Positions 55,970 through 64,000 of a DNA stretch of 64,000 nucleotides are shown in pieces. How positions within the stretch are numbered: the first letter of the stretch is position 1; every line of letters begins with the position of its first letter. Under the pieces are notes generated by a model. The model worked only from the letters and a program-made list of their open reading frames with translations, made no database searches and was not told the origin of the DNA. The stretch covers positions 930,001-994,000 of the forward strand of contig AP018536.1 of the NCBI GenBank assembly GCA_003584705.1. Reading direction: 5' to 3'. A program made the translations under genes and the position numbers. The DNA is from Lachnospiraceae bacterium GAM79 (GTDB lineage Bacteria > Bacillota > Clostridia > Lachnospirales > Lachnospiraceae).

Positions 55970-56001
55970 AGACTCCGGAGTATGCAATCCGGAGTTTTTT
56001 C
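55970..56001 (+). terminator. Terminator after csrA
   Basis: ACTCCGGA (55972-55979) pairs perfectly with TCCGGAGT (55988-55995), followed by six T. It ends the flgM-csrA operon. Confidence 0.9.
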
Positions 56002-56013
56002 TGAATACGCATA

Positions 56014-56104
56014 TTGAAAAAAGAGGGCACAATTTCCCAAAATTATAAAAATACATTGAAAGGACTTAGATATAATAGTATAATTTGAAAAAAGAGGGCA
56101 CAAT
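56014..56104. repeat. Two 20-bp direct repeats flanking the island promoter
   Basis: TTGAAAAAAGAGGGCACAAT occurs at 56014-56033 and again, identical, at 56085-56104 (71-base period). The second copy starts directly after the -10 hexamer and covers the expected transcript start. They could be operators or the trace of a duplication at the island edge. Confidence 0.75.
56056..56084 (+). promoter_or_regulatory. Sigma-A promoter of the AAA ATPase/Wadjet island
   Basis: TTGAAA (56056-56061), 17 bases, TATAAT (56079-56084): a near-consensus promoter between two direct repeats, 50 bases before ATG 56134. Confidence 0.75.
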
Positions 56105-56133
56105 GTTCTCAAAATATCAAAGTGGAGAAAAAC

Positions 56134-57387
56134 ATGGAAATAAAAAGAGACTTATATCTGCAAAGAATAGTAGATAGAATGCATAATGGAATGATAAAGG
56201 TTATTACGGGAATAAGACGTTCCGGCAAATCATATCTGTTGTTTACCATATTTAAAAACTATCTTATATCCCAAAATGTTCCGGAAGATCATATTATTGC
56301 GATAGAACTGGATATGTTGGAAAATAAAAGGTATAGAGATCCCTATGTAATATTGGATTATATTAAAAGCCGGATAACAGATGAAAAAGATTACTATATT
56401 TTCCTTGATGAAGTCCAACTCCTGGAAGAGTTCGAGGAGGTTCTGAATTCTCTTCTTCATATAAAAAATGCAGATATTTATGTAACGGGAAGCAACTCTA
56501 AATTTTTGTCAAAAGATATTATCACCGAGTTCAGAGGGCGTGGAGATGAAATACATGTTTTTCCGGTCAGTTTTAAGGAATATATGGATGTATTCGATGG
56601 TGATAAATATGAAGGATGGAGTTCTTATGTTAATTTTGGTGGGCTTCCGTTAACCATTACGATGAATACAGATGAGCAGAGAATGGAATATCTTACCGGA
56701 TTGTTTGAAGAGACATACATTAAAGATATTATTGAACGTAATCATATAGAAAAAATTCAGGAAATAAACGACTTGATTAATATACTGGCATCAGGAATCG
56801 GTTCACTGACAAATGCATCGAAAATAGAAGCTACATTTAAAAGTGTGATTCAGTCAGATATCAGCCTGAATACCATTCGGAGCTACATTGAGTACCTTAA
56901 GGATGCCTTTATTGTAAGCGAGGCCAATCGATATGATGTAAAAGGAAGAAAATATATTGGAACTCCACTGAAATATTATTTTGAAGACGTAGGTCTCAGA
57001 AATGCCAGACTTGGATTCAGACAGACAGAAGAGACTCATATTATGGAGAACATCATTTATAATGAACTCCGGGTTCGGGGATTTCATGTGGATGTTGGTG
57101 TGGTTATGAAACGGAACAGAACCAAAGAGGGAGTGCAGGAAAAAAAACAACTGGAAATTGATTTCGTAGCAAATAAGGGAAGCAAACGATATTATATTCA
57201 ATCAGCATTCAGTCTTCCGGATGATGAGAAGAGAATGCAGGAAAAGGCATCCCTGATAAATGTAGGTGATTCATTTAAAAAGATTATCATTGTAAAAGAT
57301 ATTATTAAACCATGGAATGATGATGACGGAATATTGACAATGAGTATTTTTGATTTTCTGTTGAATGAAAATAGTCTGGACTTATAG
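56134..57387 (+). CDS. AAA ATPase with DUF4143 domain
   Basis: Cytoplasmic ATPase of 417 residues. ATG 56134 follows GTGGAG. Walker A is GIRRSGKS (26-33), Walker B is YYIFLDEVQ (near 90), and the sensor stretch VTGSNSKFLSKDIITEFRGRGDEIHVFPVSFKEY is typical of the AAA_14 family. The last part, from about residue 190 (FEETYIKDIIERN ... YFEDVGLRNARLGFR ... EIDFVANKG), is DUF4143, which has a nuclease-like look. The function of this common family is unknown. It starts the AT-rich island, 50 bases before jetA on the same strand, and could be a helper of the Wadjet system or an independent gene. Confidence 0.9.
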   Translation: MEIKRDLYLQRIVDRMHNGMIKVITGIRRSGKSYLLFTIFKNYLISQNVPEDHIIAIELDMLENKRYRDPYVILDYIKSRITDEKDYYIFLDEVQLLEEFEEVLNSLLHIKNADIYVTGSNSKFLSKDIITEFRGRGDEIHVFPVSFKEYMDVFDGDKYEGWSSYVNFGGLPLTITMNTDEQRMEYLTGLFEETYIKDIIERNHIEKIQEINDLINILASGIGSLTNASKIEATFKSVIQSDISLNTIRSYIEYLKDAFIVSEANRYDVKGRKYIGTPLKYYFEDVGLRNARLGFRQTEETHIMENIIYNELRVRGFHVDVGVVMKRNRTKEGVQEKKQLEIDFVANKGSKRYYIQSAFSLPDDEKRMQEKASLINVGDSFKKIIIVKDIIKPWNDDDGILTMSIFDFLLNENSLDL

Positions 57388-57437
57388 TTTTTAGGACAGT
57401 AGATTCCATACAAAGCATAAATAAAGAGGGATTACGT

Positions 57438-58823
57438 GTGTTTCATATTATAGATGAACGTTTTTTTGTACCGTTGGCATCTCCGAATAAATTAGTATAT
57501 TGGGAATGTATCTGCAAGTTATTTTCCGTCATGGATCATCAGCTTTCCTTTGGAGTGGACAGAGATGTTGTGGTGGAGGAACTGCAATATTATTTTGAAC
57601 AGACCCAGGCAGCGGATTTTGATGAAGAAGAATTCCAGGGAAAAAATGCAAGAGATAAGGCAAACTGGATGTTGCGAAAACTGGAAAATTATGGATGGAT
57701 AGACATCGAGACAGATAAAAGTTATGTACAAAGAGTTAATTTTAAGGAATATGCCGTCAAGATTATAAAGACATTGTTGGAAATTGCAGAAGGTAAGCAA
57801 ATCGAATATCAGGGATATATTTACACTATATATAGCCTGGTGCGAGGTACAACGGACAATCCGGGAATCGTTCTTTTGTCAATTGTGGAAAATACAGATA
57901 TGTTGATTACCGGTCTGAAAAACCTGAGTTCCGGAATCAAGCATTATATTGATGAACTGACAAAGTATAAGACTCCGGCGGAAATTATGGATGTTTTATT
58001 CAACGATTACATAGAAAATATTGTAGACAAAGCATATCATCGATTGCTCACTTCAGATAATGTCTCTAAATTCCGACCGGAGATTATAGAGAGACTGGAA
58101 AGTAAAAGCCATAGTAAGGCTTATGTGGAAAAAGCAGGTGCGGAACTGGCTTCCATTCGGGAAATTGCGCCGGAAGAAGCAGAAGAACTGGTCTATCATT
58201 ATATTCATCAGGTCATAGATGCTTTTCAGAATATGGATGAAATCCTGGCAGAAATCAATCGTAAAAATACGCAATATCAGAGGGCAGCTATCAATCGTGC
58301 CAAGTTTTATCTGATTGGCGGCGAGGATGTCAGGGGGCAGATCAAGGATATTCTTTCTGAAATGAATGAGAAAATCAATCGGGAAAACATGGATCTTGGT
58401 GGAATTTACAGGATTGAATTTTTGGATGATCTGATCCGGATATACAGTTCAGCAGTTATAGATGAGAAATCTTTTTATACTCCGATTGAAGGAAAGAAAA
58501 CATTTGAACCGGAAATAATCCAACAGGAGGAACCGGACACTGAACTCAGGAATGAGAAGAAAAGGAAAATGCTTGAAAAGCTGGCAAGAGTCCTGAACCC
58601 GGAGAAAATAGATGGATATGTAGAAAAACAGCTTGGAGAAAGACCGGAAATGTTAGCTTCGGAGTTACCGTTAGATACTACGGATGATTTCGTGAAGATG
58701 ATTTATGTTCGATTGTACGGTCAGAGAAAAAACATGAAGTATGTAGTGAGTGTAAGAGAGACCATACAGAAGGAAGGTTACCAATTTACGGATTTTACAA
58801 TACGAAAGAAGGTACAAAAGTAG
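57438..58823 (+). CDS. jetA: Wadjet protein JetA
   Basis: Protein of 461 residues of the DUF5716/JetA type. GTG 57438 follows AGAGGG. It opens with FHIIDERFFVPLASPNKLVYWECICKLF, then a winged-helix-like part (about 50-130) and long helices (about 140-320), consistent with a kleisin-like subunit that links the JetC heads. JetA, JetB and JetC form an SMC-type motor that extrudes DNA loops on small circular DNA; JetD then cleaves it. First of four closely spaced genes, with jetB one base after its stop. Confidence 0.9.
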   Translation: MFHIIDERFFVPLASPNKLVYWECICKLFSVMDHQLSFGVDRDVVVEELQYYFEQTQAADFDEEEFQGKNARDKANWMLRKLENYGWIDIETDKSYVQRVNFKEYAVKIIKTLLEIAEGKQIEYQGYIYTIYSLVRGTTDNPGIVLLSIVENTDMLITGLKNLSSGIKHYIDELTKYKTPAEIMDVLFNDYIENIVDKAYHRLLTSDNVSKFRPEIIERLESKSHSKAYVEKAGAELASIREIAPEEAEELVYHYIHQVIDAFQNMDEILAEINRKNTQYQRAAINRAKFYLIGGEDVRGQIKDILSEMNEKINRENMDLGGIYRIEFLDDLIRIYSSAVIDEKSFYTPIEGKKTFEPEIIQQEEPDTELRNEKKRKMLEKLARVLNPEKIDGYVEKQLGERPEMLASELPLDTTDDFVKMIYVRLYGQRKNMKYVVSVRETIQKEGYQFTDFTIRKKVQK

Positions 58824-58824
58824 G

Positions 58825-59439
58825 ATGGATATTTTAAACGGAATGTTGCAGAAAGACAGGGATAATTTCTCACGGATATGTAACCGGCTGCTAAGTTCCT
58901 GCTTTTTATGTAAAAGAAATGAAACAACCAGATTAGATTATTATTTTGTAACAAAATACAAGGAAAAATTTGCGGAATGTTTTGCACTATTGGGCTACCG
59001 TTTGGAAATTAATGAAGAATATGGTGTGGTTCAGTTAACCAATCCACAAAACTATAACCGCTACAATATGAAACTGTTTGAATCGGTTCTCTTGTTAATT
59101 CTCAGAATTTTATATGATGAAAAGAGAAGGGAACTTTCTACTACAGAGGAAGTAATTGTAAATGTGGGGGATATTCATGAAAAATTCTTAAGCCTGAAGA
59201 TCAGAGAGAAAATGATAGACAAGACAACTTTTCGCAATGCAATCAGTACATTGAAAAGGTTTCAGATCATAGAGATATTGGATACCAGCCTTACGGAGGA
59301 AGAATCCCGGATTATTATCTTTGACTCTATTCTGATGGCTGTTCGCGTGGAAGATATTAAGGCAGCTTATGAAAAGCTGGAAATTTACAAAAGAGGAGGA
59401 AAAAACAGTGAAGAAACTGACGAGAGTGAAATTGATTAA
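58825..59439 (+). CDS. jetB: Wadjet protein JetB (DUF4194)
   Basis: Protein of 204 residues, DUF4194-like, the winged-helix dimer ('kite') partner of JetA. A helical start (LNRLLSSCFLCK region) is followed by YRLEINEEYGVVQL, then a winged-helix part (ESVLLLILRILYDEKRRELSTTEEVIV ... LKRFQIIEILD) and an acidic tail. Its end overlaps jetC by 32 bases, so translation is coupled. Confidence 0.88.
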   Translation: MDILNGMLQKDRDNFSRICNRLLSSCFLCKRNETTRLDYYFVTKYKEKFAECFALLGYRLEINEEYGVVQLTNPQNYNRYNMKLFESVLLLILRILYDEKRRELSTTEEVIVNVGDIHEKFLSLKIREKMIDKTTFRNAISTLKRFQIIEILDTSLTEEESRIIIFDSILMAVRVEDIKAAYEKLEIYKRGGKNSEETDESEID

Positions 59440-62400
59440 CTGGCATCGCTTTGTTAATGCAACAATAGATCTTGAAAAATCTACACTGATTTCCGGAGAA
59501 AACGGAGCTGGAAAATCCACTCTTTTGGACGCTATTCAGTTCGTGATTATTTGTTCAACCAATTATTTTAATAAGGCAGCTCATGAAAACGGGAAAAGAA
59601 AACTGACCGGGTATATTCGCTGTAAGACCGGAAGAGAAAATAAACCTTATGAACGGACAGGAGAGATCAGTGCACATGTTGCACTGGAATTTTATGAAGA
59701 GAAAAAGGATAAATATTTTGTGATCGGTGCCGTGGTAGACTCTGCTTCGGAGGGACAGGAAAAAACGGCAAGATATTTGATGGACGGAGTACGATTCGAG
59801 GACTCTATGTTTTTTCAAGGAAAAGCGCCAAAGTCTATCAATCAGTTTCGGACAATGAATAGTTCTAAAATAAAACAATGGTGTACTACAGATAAAGAAG
59901 CAAGATCAATGATCAAAAACCGCTTTGGACGAATCGAAGATAAATTTTTCCGGCTGATTCCCAAGGCTCTGGCTTTTCGACCGATTGATGATATTAAAGA
60001 TTTTGTGTATTCCTATGTATTGGATGAGAAGGAAGTCAATATTGATGTATTACGTGAAAATGTCCGGACTTATCAAGATTTACAGCGTACACTGGAAAAC
60101 GTAAAAATTCGTATCGAGAGGTTGGAAAAAATCAATTCCTTACATGCCCAGGCAGCGGATGGATTACAGAAGGATAAGCAATATGGATATTATCTTGCGA
60201 GAGTAGAAGCGGATCTTATCCTGGAAGAAATAGAAAAGATGCAGGCTGAGATACAGACGGATACTTTGCGGTTGGAAGAACAAAACGGTCAGATCCAGAC
60301 TGTGAAAAAAGAACAGATGGAAAAACAACAGATCAGAGATGATTTGCGTGCGGAACTTGCAACAGATAAAGATTTTCTGGCAAAAGACGAACAGGAGAAG
60401 CGACTGCAGTTATTGGAGAACAGAAAGACAGATTTGCTGAAGGAGCGGGAAAGCCTTCAGGAAAGCATGGACTCTGCCAGAATGCAGTTGAAAAAATTGC
60501 TGGAAGTAAAGGATGTGGACACATCTATAAAACTTTATTATCGAAACTTGTGCATGCCAGACAATGATATGAATCTGGCGCAGACAAAGGACACACTTTT
60601 GCAGGCTATTTCCTACAAAAATCTAATGCGAAATAAAGTGCTACAGAAAAAAGCAGAGACGATAGCAAAGGAAGCCGAAATCAGCGATGAAAAGCAGGAA
60701 CTGGACAAGAAAATTGAACAGTTAATGAAGAAAAAATTTTCGTATTCTGAAGATGTAGAACGTGTAAGAATGGAAATTAAGGAAGAGTTTCAACGTATCG
60801 GACGGACTCCGGAACCGCGTATTTTATGTGAAATGTTGGAGATTACAGATGGATCCTGGAGAAATGCTGTGGAAGGTTATTTAAACACGCAGAGATTTTA
60901 TATTCTGGTGGAGCCTGAAAATTTTGATATTGCATTGGGAATTTATGACAGGCTTCGAAAAGAGAAAAAAGCATATGGAGTAGGCCTTATTAACACACAG
61001 AATCTGGAAGAATATGATACCGCACCGGAAGGATCTCTGGCTACCGTAGTGTCTTCCAAAAATAAATACGCAAAACGTTATGTCAATATGATTCTCGGAA
61101 AAGTTCATATGTGTGAGCATTATCGGGAACTAAAAACTTATAGGATCTCAATCACAAGGGAGTGCATGAAGTATCAGAACAACGTAGCGAGTGCTATTAA
61201 ACCATCCGTTTTTGAAACACCATACATTGGACAGAATGCCATAAAGGTACAACTGGAACAGGCAAAACAGAAGCGGGAGGAATTGAAGCAACAGCTGGCG
61301 GACTTGAAAAGCAGGCTGAAACAACTGGAATATGTACTGGAGCCACTGAATACGGATCAGGATACAGATATTAAGTACCGTTTGGACGTTATTGGTGATT
61401 TGCGGCAGGTTTCTCTGGAAATTGACAAATGCAAAGAAAACATTGCTACATTGAAGAAAAATTCCAATATGATCATGAAACAGCTGCAATTGTCTACCTT
61501 GGAAAAAATGTTAGAGGAACTGACGGTAAAAAGGAGTAATTTAGACAGAACTGCCGGTAAGACGGAGGAAAGAATCAGCCTGACAAAACAGAAAGTTGCA
61601 GAGAATCAGGCAAATCATGTAGAAAAAGCACTATTTTATGAAAAACTTGGGGCAGACGATGCAGATTTATTGCCAATATGGAGACAGGAATATGAGAAAC
61701 AGACAGAGGGTAAGTCTTATGCACAGTTCAGAGATAATTATTTGCGAAGGAGAAAAGCAAACCAGACACTGATTGATAAGGCAACGGACTCTATGAAAGA
61801 GGTAATGAGGGAATATAAAACAGCGCATGATTTTGGTGCACCTGCTTCGATGGAAGGATATCGGGATTTTGAAGCGGAGTATTTGAAACTGAAAAATTCA
61901 GAACTGCTGCAGTATGAGGATAAGGTGGAGACGGCCAGAAGCGCAGCGGAAGAAGAATTCAGAGAGCAGTTTTTGTCTAAGCTACAGGAAAATATGAAGA
62001 CAGCCCAGTCTGAATTTAAGGAATTAAACAAGGCATTGAATGATATTACGTTCAGCAATGAAAAGTATGAATTCCTGTATATGCCGAGTAAGAAATACCG
62101 TCAATATTATGAAATGATCATGGATGATTTTAATGCGATGCAGGGAGAGTCTATTTTCAGTGGACTGTTTCATGAGAATCATAAGGTAGTGATAGAAGAA
62201 CTGTTCGAACGGCTGGCACTTGATAATGACAATAGTACAAAAACACTGGATGAATTTACGGATTATCGTACTTATATGGATTATGATATACGCATTATAC
62301 ACAGCGATGGAAACTATTCCTTATATTCAAAGGTGTGTGAGGAAAAGAGCGGTGGTGAGACACAGACACCTTTTTACGTCACCGTAGCGGCATCTTTTGT

Positions 62401-62650
62401 CCAGCTGTATAAGAACAATATTGGCGGAGAGGCAGTGGGACTTGTGCTTTTTGATGAAGCGTTTAATAATATGGATGATGAAAGAATAGGCGGAGTTCTG
62501 GAATTTTTGCGGCGGTTGCCGCTACAGATATTGATTGCTGCACCACCGGATAAAATACAGTATATCAGTCCCTTTGTGGAGGAGACATTACTTGTAATGA
62601 CAGATGAAAAAATCAGTTATGCAGAGAGGTATGTAAATGGTACAGTATGA
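59408..62650 (+). CDS. jetC: Wadjet SMC-like ATPase JetC
   Basis: Protein of 1080 residues. GTG 59408 has GAGGAGG about 7 bases upstream; the longer frame to 59369 lies inside jetB. Walker A is GENGAGKST (30-38). Two long coiled-coil arms (about 240-480 and 620-890) surround a hinge region (about 490-600, RTPEPRILCEMLEITDGSWRNAVEGYL). The C-terminal head has the signature EEKSGGETQTPFYV and Walker B LVLFDEAFNNMD. This is the MukB/SbcC-like motor of Wadjet that senses DNA topology. It overlaps jetD by 14 bases. Confidence 0.93.
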   Translation: MKKLTRVKLINWHRFVNATIDLEKSTLISGENGAGKSTLLDAIQFVIICSTNYFNKAAHENGKRKLTGYIRCKTGRENKPYERTGEISAHVALEFYEEKKDKYFVIGAVVDSASEGQEKTARYLMDGVRFEDSMFFQGKAPKSINQFRTMNSSKIKQWCTTDKEARSMIKNRFGRIEDKFFRLIPKALAFRPIDDIKDFVYSYVLDEKEVNIDVLRENVRTYQDLQRTLENVKIRIERLEKINSLHAQAADGLQKDKQYGYYLARVEADLILEEIEKMQAEIQTDTLRLEEQNGQIQTVKKEQMEKQQIRDDLRAELATDKDFLAKDEQEKRLQLLENRKTDLLKERESLQESMDSARMQLKKLLEVKDVDTSIKLYYRNLCMPDNDMNLAQTKDTLLQAISYKNLMRNKVLQKKAETIAKEAEISDEKQELDKKIEQLMKKKFSYSEDVERVRMEIKEEFQRIGRTPEPRILCEMLEITDGSWRNAVEGYLNTQRFYILVEPENFDIALGIYDRLRKEKKAYGVGLINTQNLEEYDTAPEGSLATVVSSKNKYAKRYVNMILGKVHMCEHYRELKTYRISITRECMKYQNNVASAIKPSVFETPYIGQNAIKVQLEQAKQKREELKQQLADLKSRLKQLEYVLEPLNTDQDTDIKYRLDVIGDLRQVSLEIDKCKENIATLKKNSNMIMKQLQLSTLEKMLEELTVKRSNLDRTAGKTEERISLTKQKVAENQANHVEKALFYEKLGADDADLLPIWRQEYEKQTEGKSYAQFRDNYLRRRKANQTLIDKATDSMKEVMREYKTAHDFGAPASMEGYRDFEAEYLKLKNSELLQYEDKVETARSAAEEEFREQFLSKLQENMKTAQSEFKELNKALNDITFSNEKYEFLYMPSKKYRQYYEMIMDDFNAMQGESIFSGLFHENHKVVIEELFERLALDNDNSTKTLDEFTDYRTYMDYDIRIIHSDGNYSLYSKVCEEKSGGETQTPFYVTVAASFVQLYKNNIGGEAVGLVLFDEAFNNMDDERIGGVLEFLRRLPLQILIAAPPDKIQYISPFVEETLLVMTDEKISYAERYVNGTV

Positions 62651-63722
62651 CAGAATGGTTTTAAATCATTTGCTGGATACCTATGAAAACAGTCTGTTGT
62701 CAATTGGAGAGAACAGGAGAAAGGTACAGATAGAGTTTCGTTTTACGAGAACATCTATACCGGCATATTATGATGAGAGTTCATCAGAATATGAAAAAAT
62801 TCATATTTTGATGAATGCACTGGAAAATAAAAATATGATAACTGTAATCTGGAAGGACCATAAGCAGGGACATTTCATACAAAAGGTTCGGATGAATGCG
62901 GATCAAATTGATGAAATTTACCGGTATACAGGAAGAAAACCAAAGCATGGTCTGGAGGAAGAAAACAGAGTCTTTCTTCAAAAATATCTGAATGAAGATG
63001 CTCCGGTCACGGTAAATTTTGTAGGATATCTGTTGGAACGACTGGAAAACCACAAGTCGGTAAAAGAATACATAACATTGGAAAATCTGCAGGAAACAGA
63101 AAAATTTCTTCGTGCATGTGTATCTGTAGAACAAAATAAAACACCTTGTTATATCAGAGAGTTCTCCATTCAACATTTTCAGGATTCTAAATATTTTGAA
63201 CAGATAGAAAGCAGGATTATCAGAGTGTTTCGGCAGTTCGATGAGGAATATAAGGAAATGGATGCAGTGGAACTATTGGCGGAATATGGAATTTATCAAA
63301 CCCCTGATTTTGTGTATTTTAAGGGAGATGTGCGCCTGCTGGTGGAAGGGGAGGAGATGAATTTGTCCCTTTTAAAGCAGGGAATTGGAATTTCGGGAGA
63401 GGATATTGAAAACATTCGTTTCTCGGATTTCAGCAGAATACAGAAGGTAATAACTGTTGAAAACCTTACTTCTTTTTTCAGATACCATGAGGAAAACAGC
63501 CTCCTTGTTTACCTGGGAGGATACCATAACAGGGTACGAAGAAAACTGCTCCAAAAGATTTATGATGCAATTCCTGCTGCAAAATATTATCATTTTGGGG
63601 ACATAGATGCCGGAGGATTCCTTATTTTTCTGGATTTACGTAAAAAAACAGAAATTCCATTTGAAAGCTTCCGCATGGATCTGGATACGCTGAAACAATA
63701 TTCACAATATGGAAAAAATTGA
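62637..63722 (+). CDS. jetD: Wadjet nuclease JetD, frame ends early at a slippery site
   Basis: TOPRIM-type nuclease (DUF3322/DUF2220), 361 residues in the zero frame. ATG 62637 has AGAGGT 7 bases upstream. The TOPRIM Glu275 (TVENLTSFF) and Asp322/Asp324 (FGDIDAGGF) are present, so the catalytic part is complete. The frame stops at TGA 63720-63722, but the -1 frame continues the expected C terminus for 39 residues (LTETDKKRLEKL ... LEQECIIE) to TAG 63836-63838. The switch point is a canonical slippery heptamer, so a frameshift product of about 400 residues is possible; a one-base deletion or sequencing error in the A-run is the alternative. Confidence 0.88.
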   Translation: MVQYDRMVLNHLLDTYENSLLSIGENRRKVQIEFRFTRTSIPAYYDESSSEYEKIHILMNALENKNMITVIWKDHKQGHFIQKVRMNADQIDEIYRYTGRKPKHGLEEENRVFLQKYLNEDAPVTVNFVGYLLERLENHKSVKEYITLENLQETEKFLRACVSVEQNKTPCYIREFSIQHFQDSKYFEQIESRIIRVFRQFDEEYKEMDAVELLAEYGIYQTPDFVYFKGDVRLLVEGEEMNLSLLKQGIGISGEDIENIRFSDFSRIQKVITVENLTSFFRYHEENSLLVYLGGYHNRVRRKLLQKIYDAIPAAKYYHFGDIDAGGFLIFLDLRKKTEIPFESFRMDLDTLKQYSQYGKN

Positions 63723-63838
63723 CAGAAACAGATAAAAAACGTCTGGAGAAATTAGGAGAAGAAAAGGAATTCAGCGAGGTTATCCGGTATATGCTGGAGA
63801 AAAATATAAAATTAGAGCAGGAATGCATTATTGAATAG
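63713..63838 (+). other. jetD -1 slippery heptamer and C-terminal extension
   Basis: A-AAA-AAT (63713-63719) in zero-frame phase is a standard X-XXY-YYZ slippery site, one codon before the stop TGA. In the -1 frame, TTG 63719 opens 39 codons that read as the family's usual C-terminal tail, up to TAG 63836-63838. No strong stem-loop just downstream was evident by eye. Confidence 0.7.
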
Positions 63839-63868
63839 ATGGTGTCGTGAAATTTTTGCAGCACCTAT

Positions 63869-63895
63869 TAATTTTTCAGGAGAATTTACCGATAC
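63869..63895 (+). promoter_or_regulatory. Sigma-D (FliA) promoter of next flagellar gene
   Basis: TAAT (63869-63872), 15 bases, ACCGATAC (63888-63895). Same spacing and near-identical -10 as the flgM promoter at 48853-48879. Transcription would start near 63902 and give a leader of about 60 bases. Confidence 0.65.
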
Positions 63896-63918
63896 AATCC
63901 TTAGAGAAGCAAGGTCGT

Positions 63919-63953
63919 GCGCCCACGGAAGGCGCTTTTTATCACACGGAGGT
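63919..63953 (+). promoter_or_regulatory. Leader hairpin and ribosome site with paired CsrA motifs
   Basis: GCGCC (63919-63923) pairs with GGCGC (63931-63935) and presents CACGGAA in the loop, a classical CsrA site (GGA in a hairpin loop). A second site CACACGGAGG (63943-63952) overlaps the Shine-Dalgarno sequence. The two GGA cores are 21 bases apart, a distance one CsrA dimer can bridge. TTTTT after the stem could also act as a weak terminator. Confidence 0.55.
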
Positions 63954-63960
63954 GACCATT

Positions 63961-64000
63961 ATGACCATAGAACCGATTTCCAGTCTCATGACAGTGCAGG
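63961..64000 (+). CDS. Flagellar late gene, N-terminal fragment (FlaG-like by position)
   Basis: ATG 63961 follows CGGAGGTGACC and the frame (MTIEPISSLMTVQ...) runs off the window after 13 codons. Too short to identify. The sigma-D promoter and CsrA-type leader indicate a late flagellar gene; the N terminus is unlike flagellin and recalls FlaG proteins, but this is only a guess. Confidence 0.45.
   Translation, partial: MTIEPISSLMTVQ

Overview
The window looks like a chromosomal segment of a motile, anaerobic Firmicute of the Lachnospiraceae type (gut Clostridia). The basis is gene content and style: SUF genes in sufC-B-D-S-U order, YesM/YesN two-component pairs beside sugar ABC transporters, an AraR with a GntR head, tandem flgK genes followed by flgL-fliW-csrA, and a CIRCE-controlled J protein. 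Species cannot be named from the sequence alone. No rRNA, tRNA or CRISPR array was found.

Layout. (a) 1-12.9 kb is an AT-rich glycoside-utilisation block: the end of a CoA-transferase gene, then a LplB/LplC-type sugar ABC transporter with its lipoprotein, a YesM/YesN pair, a type-B carboxylesterase and a GH3 glycosidase, closed by a strong terminator. An IS66-family element (568-2384, 8-bp target duplication) splits the first permease gene. (b) 13-21 kb holds cell-wall and stress functions: an alpha/beta hydrolase, a MurF-type ligase, Ddl, a HrcA/CIRCE-regulated J protein, and a small acidic protein ahead of a heavy-metal P-type ATPase. (c) 20.8-25.8 kb is the sufCBDSU iron-sulfur assembly operon. 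(d) 25.8-34.8 kb is mixed: a DUF1622-like protein, an unknown protein behind two palindromes, a CstA-type transporter, an EAL protein broken by an amber codon, DegV, MarR, a heptad-repeat coiled-coil protein, and a fused 5'-nucleotidase/guanylate-kinase-like protein. (e) 34.9-48.8 kb is a pentose/furanose sensing and uptake block: araR, araA, a YesN/YesM pair, a YtfQRT-YjfF-type ABC transporter, a chemoreceptor and a second YtfQ-like lipoprotein. (f) 48.8-55.9 kb is a late flagellar operon behind a sigma-D promoter: flgM, flgN, two flgK, flgL, fliW, csrA. (g) 56.0-63.84 kb is an AT-rich defence island: an AAA/DUF4143 ATPase followed by a complete Wadjet set jetA-B-C-D; jetD carries a -1 frameshift at a canonical slippery heptamer. 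(h) At the right edge flagellar sequence resumes with a second sigma-D promoter and a leader with two apparent CsrA sites ahead of a truncated gene.

How the parts relate. Two short non-autonomous elements (42022-42174 and 53458-53644) share the terminal repeats of the IS66 copy and sit directly in front of ribosome binding sites, one in the sugar transporter operon and one between flgK and flgL. The arabinose/furanose block runs into chemotaxis and flagellar genes, which suggests coupling of sugar sensing with motility. The Wadjet island separates csrA from a leader that CsrA probably controls, so it appears to be an insertion into the flagellar locus. The most rewarding targets are the ATPase-Wadjet island, the jetD slippery site, the CsrA leader and the IS66-derived short elements.
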